Shown here: positions 27,807-35,489 of the stretch, in pieces | Position numbering within the stretch: position 1 is the stretch's first letter | Layout of the letters: each line of letters opens with the position of its first letter | Source of the DNA: Lentimicrobiaceae bacterium | GTDB taxonomy: Bacteria; Bacteroidota; Bacteroidia; Bacteroidales; F082 | NCBI GenBank assembly: GCA_002708315.1 | Contig: PANC01000012.1 | Span: forward strand, 55,211-114,438 | DNA length: 59,228 nt | Direction of reading: 5' to 3' | The notes under the pieces: model-generated | The model's input: the letters and a program-made list of their open reading frames with translations, nothing else | Told to the model about the DNA's origin: nothing | The model's database searches: none | Program-made: the position numbers and the translations under genes

Positions 27807-28613
27807 ATGGAATGGATTAATTTCCCTATGTATACTAGTTTTATCCTAATAATTTGGGTACTTGGACTATTATTTGTTACAATAAATTCGAAGCAACGCT
27901 TTAATTCAACTACAGGAAATTTACTATTAATAATTGGAGTGTTGATGTTAATTGCTTTGCTATCAGTATTGTGGATAAACTTGGAGCGTCCACCGCTGAG
28001 AACTCTGGGAGAAACACGGTTATGGTATAGTATATTCCTGTCAGTAGTTGGATTAATATTTTACTGGAGATGGAAATATAAATGGTTTCTAGCAGTCAGT
28101 TTTAGTATGTCTGGTTTATTTATAATACTTAATATCATTTACCCTGAGAATTTCAACAAATCTTTAATGCCGGCTTTACACAGCGGATGGTTTGTTCCAC
28201 ATGTAGTTGTATATATAATTTCTTATGCATTACTAAGTGCCTCTAGCATTGTTGCAGTGAAACAACTTTACGATACATATGTAAAAGGCAAAAGTTCATC
28301 CAATGCTATTTCATTGGCAGACAACCTCGTATACCTTGGGTTTTCCTTTCTAACTATGGGGCTCCTTTTTGGTGCCCTATGGGCAAAGGAAGCTTGGGGT
28401 CATTACTGGACATGGGATCCAAAAGAAACATGGGCATTTTTAACATGGTCAGTTTATCTAATTTATATTCATGGACGAATTAAAGACTCGCTAAAGGAAA
28501 ATACTGCAATGTGGGTTCTGGCATTTGGATTTATCATCCTTCTTATCTGCTGGTTTGGAGTAAATTACTTACCCTCCACAGCAAATAGTGTACACACATA
28601 CTCTAAAACATAG
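27807..28613 (+). CDS. ccsA: CcsA/ResC-like cytochrome c haem lyase (system II)
   Basis: A 268-residue membrane protein with about eight hydrophobic segments. It has the tryptophan-rich haem-handling motif WGHYWTWDPKETWAF (197-211) and candidate haem-ligand histidines at 125, 132 and 263. With ResB it forms the system II haem lyase. In Wolinella a special CcsBA fusion, NrfI, is needed to attach haem to the CxxCK site of NrfA. This split pair is next to nrfA and may do the same job. The stop codon is only 5 nt from the convergent lptF/G gene. Confidence 0.92.
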   Translation: MEWINFPMYTSFILIIWVLGLLFVTINSKQRFNSTTGNLLLIIGVLMLIALLSVLWINLERPPLRTLGETRLWYSIFLSVVGLIFYWRWKYKWFLAVSFSMSGLFIILNIIYPENFNKSLMPALHSGWFVPHVVVYIISYALLSASSIVAVKQLYDTYVKGKSSSNAISLADNLVYLGFSFLTMGLLFGALWAKEAWGHYWTWDPKETWAFLTWSVYLIYIHGRIKDSLKENTAMWVLAFGFIILLICWFGVNYLPSTANSVHTYSKT

Positions 28614-28618
28614 ATATC

Positions 28619-29698
28619 CTATTTTGGGGCTTTTATTAGCAGGTAAATTGCAATAAAAGTGAATACAATATTTGGTATCCATGATGCAATTAAAGGACTC
28701 AAACTACCAAATGTAGAAAACACTGTAGATACTTGCATAAGTAATATATAACTGAAGGTAAGGGCTATACCTAAGCCTAAATGCATGCCAATACCTCCCC
28801 TAACCTTTCTGCTTGATAATGAAACACCTATTACAGTTAGAATAATAATGGCGACAGGACCTGATGTTCTTTTATTCTTCTCAACTTCAAACTTTTTATA
28901 TGCCTGTGATCCTTTTTGTTTTTCAGCAATTATCTGCTCGTTAAGCTCAAAATAATCCATCTCTTCAAACTCTTCCTTAATTTTATATAAATCCTCTGGC
29001 TTAAGTGAAAAAGTTGTATCAAGCTCCTGACCTTTTACTATTCGATGCCCGGTACTATCTATTCTTCTAATAAAGTAGTTCTTTAAGGTCCAAGTGCTAT
29101 TTACAGTATCAAGATGTATCCTATCTGCCATTAGCTTATACACAAGATTCTGCCCTTCATACTTCTCAATCGAAAACCTAAATCCTGTTTGCTTTTTACT
29201 ATTGTAAGATTCAACGAAAGCAAATGTTCCTGGTGAGACTTGTAAATGTAAATTCTTGGACTTATCCTTGGTTAAGCTTTCCATGTAGTTATTCTTAAAA
29301 ACACGGCGTACCTCATTTGTTTTAGGTATAAGGAAATTACCCAAATAGAAAGATAAAATTGCAAGAAACATAGCAGATATCATATACGGCAATAAGAGCC
29401 TACGAAAACTAACTCCACTGCTTAAAATAGCTATTATCTCTGTGTTACTTGCTAATTTTGAGGTAAAAAATATTACAGAAATAAATGTGAATAGGTAAAT
29501 AAATAAATTTATAAAGTAAGGAATGAAATTAAGATAGTAATCAAATATTATGGCATTTAATGGAGCTTCTTTTTCTATGAAACTATCTATGTTCTCACTA
29601 ATATCAAAAATTATAACAATAAGAATCAATAAGGTAATTGCATAAAAAAAAGTTCCTAAAAACTTTCTAATTATATATTTATCAATAATCTTTAACAT
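28619..29698 (-). CDS. LptF/LptG family lipopolysaccharide export permease
   Basis: A 359-residue YjgP/YjgQ family protein. Three membrane helices lie in the first about 120 residues (starting IIDKYIIRKFLGTFFYAITL), a periplasmic jellyroll domain in the middle, and three helices at the C-terminus. The family forms the LptB2FG ABC transporter that extracts lipopolysaccharide from the inner membrane. Whether it is the F or the G paralogue cannot be decided here. It follows tgt by 40 nt, a pairing common in Bacteroidota. Confidence 0.9.
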   Translation of the reverse strand: MLKIIDKYIIRKFLGTFFYAITLLILIVIIFDISENIDSFIEKEAPLNAIIFDYYLNFIPYFINLFIYLFTFISVIFFTSKLASNTEIIAILSSGVSFRRLLLPYMISAMFLAILSFYLGNFLIPKTNEVRRVFKNNYMESLTKDKSKNLHLQVSPGTFAFVESYNSKKQTGFRFSIEKYEGQNLVYKLMADRIHLDTVNSTWTLKNYFIRRIDSTGHRIVKGQELDTTFSLKPEDLYKIKEEFEEMDYFELNEQIIAEKQKGSQAYKKFEVEKNKRTSGPVAIIILTVIGVSLSSRKVRGGIGMHLGLGIALTFSYILLMQVSTVFSTFGSLSPLIASWIPNIVFTFIAIYLLIKAPK

Positions 29699-29738
29699 TT
29701 TCTTATCACACTTAATCCTTTGTGTTGATTGAATGAAC

Positions 29739-30869
29739 CTAAAGTCTTCTGGCTACCCTTTCAGACATACTGTTCTTCCAGACAGCAAAATCACCTTCCA
29801 TTATATGTTTTCTTGCCTCACGAACCAACCACAGATAAAAGCTCAGGTTATGCTGGCTAGCTATCATCCCTCCCAACAACTCCTTGGCAATAAATAAATG
29901 CCTCAGGTATGCTTTTGAGTATGCTAAATCAACAAATGAATCACCCTCCTCGTCAATTGAAGTGAAGTCATTCTTCCACTTTTCATTTTTTATATTAATT
30001 ATCCCATTTTTGGTAAACAGCATTCCATTTCTTCCATTTCTGGTTGGCATAACACAATCAAACATATCAACACCCAATGCTATACTTTCAAGTATGTTAG
30101 CAGGAGTTCCAACACCCATTAAGTAACGCGGTTTATCCTCTGGAAGTATGCCGCATACCAATTCCGTCATTTCATACATCATGTCATGTGGTTCACCAAC
30201 AGATAATCCACCAATTGCATTACCCTCGGCACCTTTACTTGCTATATATTCTGCTGATTCTTTTCGAAGGTCCCGAAAAGTAGAGCCTTGAACTATTGGA
30301 AATAATGTTTGATCATAATCATACTTTGGGGAAGTTTCAGAGAATCTGTTAATGCATCTATCAAGCCACCGATGGGTAATTCCCATGGATTTTTTTGCAT
30401 AATCATAATCGCATGGATAGGGAGTGCACTCATCAAAAGCCATAATTATATCTGCTCCAATTACTCTCTGAATATCCATGACATTCTCGGGAGTAAAATT
30501 ATGTCTGGACCCATCAATATGAGATTGGAATATAACGCCATTCTCATCTAATTTTCTCCTATCCGATAGCGAGTAAACCTGATATCCTCCACTATCAGTT
30601 AGCATGGGTCTGTCCCAACCATTAAATTTATGCAGTCCGCCACTTTGTTCAATTACATCAAGCCCAGGACGTAGGTATAAGTGATAAGTATTTCCTAGAA
30701 TTATGTCAGCCTTGATATCATCTCTAACATCCTTAATGTGCACTCCTTTAACAGTACCAGCAGTTCCAACAGGCATAAAAATAGGCGTTTCTATTTTTCC
30801 ATGATCTGTTGATATTTCTCCAGCTCTAGCTGAGCTTTTAATATCTGTAACTTCTAGCTTAAACTGCAT
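29739..30869 (-). CDS. tgt: tRNA-guanine transglycosylase
   Basis: Tgt exchanges guanine 34 of certain tRNAs for preQ1 on the way to queuosine. Starting at the ATG at 30869 gives MQFKLEVTD and 376 residues, the usual length. An upstream in-frame ATG at 30896 would add nine residues that lie between the two divergent promoters. The catalytic aspartates are Asp92 (TDSGG) and Asp271 (MFDCVMPTR). The zinc motif CxCxxC normally found near residue 310 is replaced by GDSFVD, although the fourth ligand His340 remains. Confidence 0.94.
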   Translation of the reverse strand: MQFKLEVTDIKSSARAGEISTDHGKIETPIFMPVGTAGTVKGVHIKDVRDDIKADIILGNTYHLYLRPGLDVIEQSGGLHKFNGWDRPMLTDSGGYQVYSLSDRRKLDENGVIFQSHIDGSRHNFTPENVMDIQRVIGADIIMAFDECTPYPCDYDYAKKSMGITHRWLDRCINRFSETSPKYDYDQTLFPIVQGSTFRDLRKESAEYIASKGAEGNAIGGLSVGEPHDMMYEMTELVCGILPEDKPRYLMGVGTPANILESIALGVDMFDCVMPTRNGRNGMLFTKNGIINIKNEKWKNDFTSIDEEGDSFVDLAYSKAYLRHLFIAKELLGGMIASQHNLSFYLWLVREARKHIMEGDFAVWKNSMSERVARRL

Positions 30870-30884
30870 TAATATTTTTTTTGA

Positions 30885-30892
30885 CAAAGGTA
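30885..30892 (-). promoter_or_regulatory. Candidate -7 element for tgt-lptF/G
   Basis: On the minus strand this reads TACCTTTG, matching TAnnTTTG, 15 nt upstream of the tgt ATG at 30869. It supports the shorter tgt start, because the longer one would begin upstream of the promoter. Confidence 0.55.
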
Positions 30893-30913
30893 CCATAAAT
30901 CATATAAGTTGGA

Positions 30914-30921
30914 TACTTTTG
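30914..30921 (+). promoter_or_regulatory. Candidate -7 element for the glycosyltransferase-sigma factor pair
   Basis: TACTTTTG matches TAnnTTTG, 16 nt before the ATG at 30938. It lies within 30 bp of the divergent tgt promoter, so the two promoters overlap. Confidence 0.5.
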
Positions 30922-30937
30922 TATTCACGTAAAAATT

Positions 30938-32071
30938 ATGATTGATTTAAATGAACTTTCTTTTTTTGGCACTGGAATAGCCTGTTTATTTGCCCTTACT
31001 GTGGCAATTCAATTGGGATATTACCTGATAGTATTCTTAAGGTTTGCTAGATTCAATCCTAGTGAGCAAAATTTAGAAAACAATGAGCCTGTTTCCGTAA
31101 TTATAGCAGCACACAATGAAGATTTCAATCTTGAAAAAAATATGCCTTTTATCTTTGAGCAAGATTATCCAAATTTCGAAGTTGTAATTGTAAATCATGC
31201 ATCTACAGATGATACACACCATGTATTAAACGACTTTAGTAGAAGTCATAAGAACCTTAAGGTGGTTAATATAGATGAAGATCTTAATTTTTTTAAAGGC
31301 AAAAAATTTCCCTTGTCCATAGGAATAAAATCAGCATCACACGAGATACTGCTGCTTACGGATGCAGATTGCAAACCAGAGTCGAATCAATGGATTAAAC
31401 AAATGGTTTCAAATTACGATGCAAACACTGAGATAATTCTGGGGTATGGTCCATACTCCAAAGGAGAAAGTTTTTTGAACAAGATCATTAGATATGATAC
31501 TTTTATGATTGCATTGCAATACTTCTCTTTTGCCATTTGCAAACTCCCCTATATGGGCGTGGGGCGTAACCTTAGCTATCGGAAATCATTGTTTTTGAGA
31601 AATAAAGGATTTACTTCACACTATGGAATATCATCTGGTGATGATGATCTTTTTATTATGCAGGCCAGTAATAAAGCAAATACAAAAATAGAACTCAATA
31701 GTTCTAGCTTCATGTATTCTGAACCAAAGCCTACCTTTAAATCATGGATAACCCAGAAACAGAGACACCTTTCTACGGGAGCTGAATATCCTTTATTATT
31801 CAAAATACTTCTTGGAACTTACTCAATCTCTCACCTTTTATTGTATATATCTTTTATCATATTAATAGCGAATAATGTACTTGTGGTTCCATCCATTATT
31901 CTATTCGTAATTTATCTGACCATCAGATTCATAATTCAAAAAAATGCTCTATCCAAGTTAGGTGAAGGCCATTTATTGTTATTTTCGCTATTTGGCGATT
32001 TTATTCATATTGTATTATTATCTGCCATTTCATTTAAAAGTCTTATCAAAAAACAGGGAGACTGGAAGTGA
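30938..32071 (+). CDS. Family 2 glycosyltransferase, membrane-bound
   Basis: A 377-residue protein with an N-terminal membrane helix (about 12-35), a GT-A catalytic domain and two or three C-terminal helices (about 290-365). VSVIIAAHNED (52-62) opens the nucleotide-sugar domain. TDADC (141-145) is the metal-binding DxD, and WITQKQRHLS near 271 replaces the QxxRW motif of processive enzymes. It probably adds sugar to a lipid-linked glycan at the inner membrane. Its stop overlaps the sigma factor start by four nucleotides. Confidence 0.9.
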   Translation: MIDLNELSFFGTGIACLFALTVAIQLGYYLIVFLRFARFNPSEQNLENNEPVSVIIAAHNEDFNLEKNMPFIFEQDYPNFEVVIVNHASTDDTHHVLNDFSRSHKNLKVVNIDEDLNFFKGKKFPLSIGIKSASHEILLLTDADCKPESNQWIKQMVSNYDANTEIILGYGPYSKGESFLNKIIRYDTFMIALQYFSFAICKLPYMGVGRNLSYRKSLFLRNKGFTSHYGISSGDDDLFIMQASNKANTKIELNSSSFMYSEPKPTFKSWITQKQRHLSTGAEYPLLFKILLGTYSISHLLLYISFIILIANNVLVVPSIILFVIYLTIRFIIQKNALSKLGEGHLLLFSLFGDFIHIVLLSAISFKSLIKKQGDWK

Positions 32072-32661
32072 CTCAAAAATTAACAGAAAAAGGTCAGAGA
32101 GATTACCAATTAATCCAACAAGCCCTTAAAAATGGTGACCAGCATGCATACGCTGAGCTAATGCATCATTATCGGGACTCGCTTTATTTTACTATGTTAA
32201 AGATGACTGGTGATCAGCATGATGCCGATGATCTAACAATAGAAGCATTCGGAAAAGCATTTAAAAACTTAAAGCAGTATACATCGGAATATGCCTTCAG
32301 TACATGGCTATTTAAAATAGCAACCAATAACTGTATTGATTTCATGCGGAAAAAAAGCAAAGGCAATTTTGCATTTAGTTCAAATATTTCTGATGATGAC
32401 CTTACTGTCCAGGTAACTGCTCAATCCCCTGATCCAGAGGAACAGTTCATAAAAGAGCAAAAAATAAATCTCATGCGCGAAGTAGTTCAGAGGCTAAAAC
32501 CTCATTATAAGAAACTCATCGAAATGAGATATTTTAAAGAATATTCCTATGATGAAATAGCACAGGAACTAGATTTACCCATTGGCACAGTGAAAGCTCA
32601 GCTCTTTAGATCCAGAGAATTTCTATACAACATTCTTAAAAATTCCAAGGAAAAAATATAG
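32068..32661 (+). CDS. ECF-type RNA polymerase sigma factor (RpoE-like)
   Basis: A 197-residue sigma-70 family protein with a region 2 (ADDLTIEAFGKAFKNL near 53-68, and WLFKIATNNCIDFMRKK) and a region 4 helix-turn-helix (YSYDEIAQELDLPIGTVKAQ near 155-174). It closely resembles the conserved Bacteroidota RpoE-like factor that begins MTQKLTEK. The start is a GTG at 32068 that overlaps the preceding stop (GTGA). No anti-sigma factor gene follows, so control is likely by other means. Confidence 0.93.
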   Translation: MTQKLTEKGQRDYQLIQQALKNGDQHAYAELMHHYRDSLYFTMLKMTGDQHDADDLTIEAFGKAFKNLKQYTSEYAFSTWLFKIATNNCIDFMRKKSKGNFAFSSNISDDDLTVQVTAQSPDPEEQFIKEQKINLMREVVQRLKPHYKKLIEMRYFKEYSYDEIAQELDLPIGTVKAQLFRSREFLYNILKNSKEKI

Positions 32662-32726
32662 ACCCTACTGTTTATTTACCTCTCTTAATTCTTACATATC
32701 AATATAATTTAACCCAAAAAGTATAC

Positions 32727-32734
32727 TAATTTTG
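32727..32734 (+). promoter_or_regulatory. Candidate -7 element for hutU
   Basis: TAATTTTG matches TAnnTTTG, 27 nt before the hutU ATG. Confidence 0.45.
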
Positions 32735-32761
32735 TTATATGTTTTTATAATCTAATCTAAA

Positions 32762-34783
32762 ATGGATAAACATCAATTCAGAAAAGCTATAACAGCAGGT
32801 ATTCCCCATGATTTGCCTAACACAAAACAATTGGATGATAGTGTGAGTCATGCTCCAAAAAGGAAGGATATACTAACAGTTGAAGAGAAGCAACTGGCTT
32901 TGAGAAATGCCTTGAGATATTTTCCAAGTAAGCATCACAATATACTTGCCAAAGAATTTGCAGAAGAGCTTCAAACCTATGGAAGGATATATATGTACCG
33001 GTTCCGTCCAGATTATAAAATGTATGCTAGGCCCATCGAAGATTACCCAGCTAAATGTGAGCAAGCTGCCGCAATAATGTTGATGATTCAAAACAACTTA
33101 AATCCATCGGTAGCCCAGCACCCAGATGAACTAATTACCTATGGTGGAAATGGTGCTGTATTTCAGAATTGGGCTCAATATCTTGTTACAATGCAATATC
33201 TGTCGATTATGACGGATGAGCAAACATTGGCCATGTACTCTGGTCATCCAATGGGACTATTCCCAAGTAATAAAGATGCCCCAAGAGTTGTGGTTACAAA
33301 TGGAATGGTTATTCCTAATTACTCCACTCCTGATCACTGGGAAAAATTTAATGCCATGGGTGTTTCCCAATATGGACAAATGACTGCAGGCTCATATATG
33401 TACATAGGACCACAAGGCATTGTTCATGGAACAACCATTACTGTTATGAATGCAGCACGGAAGGTAGCAAAGGATGGCGAAGAACCATTCGCAGGAAAAC
33501 TATTTGTTACTAGCGGGTTGGGAGGCATGTCCGGTGCGCAGCCTAAAGCAGCGAATATATCAGGTGTTATTTCCGTTACTGCTGAAGTTAACCCTATGGC
33601 ATCTCACAAAAGGCATGAGCAGGGATGGGTTGATGAGATCATTGGTGATATAGATGCATTAGCAGACAGAGTAAAAAAGGCAAAGAGTAATAAAGAAGTT
33701 GTATCAATTGCTTATGATGGAAATATAGTTGATGTATGGGAAAAATTTGAAGATGAGAATATATTTATTGACTTAGGTTCTGATCAAACATCATTGCATA
33801 ATCCATGGGCTGGAGGCTATTATCCTGTTGGGCTTTCATATGAATCATCCAATAAGATGATGACAGACAATCCAGAGAAATTTAAAGAGAGGGTTCAGGC
33901 ATCATTAAAAAGACAAGCCGCTGCTATCAATAAACACACTAAAAAAGGAACTTACTTCTTTGATTATGGTAATGCTTTTCTGCTTGAAGCCTCACGAGCA
34001 GGTGCAGATGTTATGGATGCAAGCGGAAAGGGATTTAAATATCGTTCATATGTTCAAGATATTATGGGACCCATGTTTTTTGATTATGGATTTGGACCAT
34101 TTAGATGGGTTTGCGCATCTGGCATGGCAGAAGACCTTGAAATAAGTGATAATATTGCCAAGGAAGTCCTACGCAAATTAAAACAAACTTCCCCCAAAGA
34201 CATACAAAGTCAAATGTCTGATAATATCAGATGGATTGAAGGAGCCCAGGAGAATAAACTTGTTGTAGGCTCCCAGGCAAGGATACTATATGCAGATTCA
34301 TTGGGAAGAATATCTATTGCTACAGAATTTAATAAAGCAATTCAAGATGGCAGATTAAAAGGCCCTATAATTTTAGGAAGAGATCACCATGATGTTAGTG
34401 GCACAGATTCTCCATACCGAGAAACTTCAAATATCTATGATGGATCCAGCTTTACCTCAGATATGGCAATCCAAAATGTAATTGGTGATTCATTTAGAGG
34501 TGCTACATGGGTTAGTATTCATAATGGTGGTGGCGTCGGCTGGGGCGAAGTAATCAATGGTGGTTTTGGTATGCTACTCGACGGGACTGAAGAATCAGAA
34601 CGCCGACTTAAAGATATGCTATTTTGGGATGTAAATAATGGCATTTCACGTCGAAGCTGGGCAAGAAATGAAAGTGCTGTAAAAGCAATTACTCGTGCCA
34701 TGGAAACTAATCCTCTACTTAAAGTTACATTGCCAAATACGGCAAACGATAATTTAATAGAAAATATTTTTAGTTCAGAGTAG
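32762..34783 (+). CDS. hutU: Urocanate hydratase
   Basis: A 673-residue enzyme of histidine degradation that hydrates urocanate to imidazolonepropionate using tightly bound NAD+. The family motifs YGGNGAVFQNWAQY, YSGHPMGLFPS, GPQGIVHGTT and FVTSGLGGMSGAQ are all present. The active-site cysteine is Cys451 in FRWVCASG. It is longer than the roughly 555-residue proteobacterial enzyme, as in other Bacteroidota. The other hut genes are not adjacent. The 293 nt after it (34784-35076) hold no gene that I can find. Confidence 0.95.
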   Translation: MDKHQFRKAITAGIPHDLPNTKQLDDSVSHAPKRKDILTVEEKQLALRNALRYFPSKHHNILAKEFAEELQTYGRIYMYRFRPDYKMYARPIEDYPAKCEQAAAIMLMIQNNLNPSVAQHPDELITYGGNGAVFQNWAQYLVTMQYLSIMTDEQTLAMYSGHPMGLFPSNKDAPRVVVTNGMVIPNYSTPDHWEKFNAMGVSQYGQMTAGSYMYIGPQGIVHGTTITVMNAARKVAKDGEEPFAGKLFVTSGLGGMSGAQPKAANISGVISVTAEVNPMASHKRHEQGWVDEIIGDIDALADRVKKAKSNKEVVSIAYDGNIVDVWEKFEDENIFIDLGSDQTSLHNPWAGGYYPVGLSYESSNKMMTDNPEKFKERVQASLKRQAAAINKHTKKGTYFFDYGNAFLLEASRAGADVMDASGKGFKYRSYVQDIMGPMFFDYGFGPFRWVCASGMAEDLEISDNIAKEVLRKLKQTSPKDIQSQMSDNIRWIEGAQENKLVVGSQARILYADSLGRISIATEFNKAIQDGRLKGPIILGRDHHDVSGTDSPYRETSNIYDGSSFTSDMAIQNVIGDSFRGATWVSIHNGGGVGWGEVINGGFGMLLDGTEESERRLKDMLFWDVNNGISRRSWARNESAVKAITRAMETNPLLKVTLPNTANDNLIENIFSSE

Positions 34784-35037
34784 ATTATATAATGCTAGAT
34801 ATTGATGTAAATATCCCATTCTAAGCATCATTTAATATCACATATAAAGTTTAATTCATCATACTCTAATGTCTAAATATTATATGGTTAGGCACTTTTA
34901 GTTAATTTGTGTTAAAAAGGCTGATATTTTTACTCCTTCATAAACGATACTTGTCGAACCAACACTTTTTTTACTATTTTTAGACCTGATTAATAACCGG
35001 TTGAGAAATAATTAAATCAGTTGAGTTAAAGTCAAAT

Positions 35038-35051
35038 GGCTAAATATAGCC
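35038..35051 (+). other. Small hairpin in the leader of the 65-residue protein
   Basis: GGCTA and TAGCC pair around an AATA loop, 25 nt before the ATG at 35077. There is no T-run, so it is not a terminator. It might affect translation, but this is only a structural observation. Confidence 0.3.
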
Positions 35052-35076
35052 GTAACAATTTTTAAATTGAATAAAT

Positions 35077-35274
35077 ATGGGAAGACCTCCAACAAGACCA
35101 TCAAGACTAAGAGATGGTTTTTATATAGAAGTTAGAACTAAAGGAAGTAATAGTGCAATAAAGTTAAGATCTGAGACGCGTGAAGAAATGACTAATTCGG
35201 CAGAACATTATTCAAAAACCAAAGAAGTAACAGTTCTTGGTGAATATGTGAATGGCAAACCCATTGACAAATAA
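35077..35274 (+). CDS. Small basic conserved protein of unknown function
   Basis: A 65-residue cytoplasmic protein beginning MGRPPTRPSRLRDG, with several Arg and Lys residues and a central FYIEVRTKGSNSAIKLRSET that looks like two beta strands. I cannot assign it to a named family. The Arg/Pro-rich start and its basic charge would suit nucleic-acid or ribosome binding, but that is a guess. It stands alone between hutU and the mannosidase. The 215 nt after it show nothing clear. Confidence 0.65.
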   Translation: MGRPPTRPSRLRDGFYIEVRTKGSNSAIKLRSETREEMTNSAEHYSKTKEVTVLGEYVNGKPIDK

Positions 35275-35489
35275 TCCGATCACTTTTTGATTAGTGAATA
35301 TCATAACAGGTTTTTTGCCTGAATGAATGAAAATCACAACCCCTCTCTTCAGCTATTCTACAATATGCCTTAATTTATTAATGGAACGCAGGCTTGTTTA
35401 TATTAAACATTTTTATCCTTTATAATTAAATTCTTATTTAAATTTGTTATTTGGAAATATTTGGGTAAACAAAACCTTAAGGTCATAAT

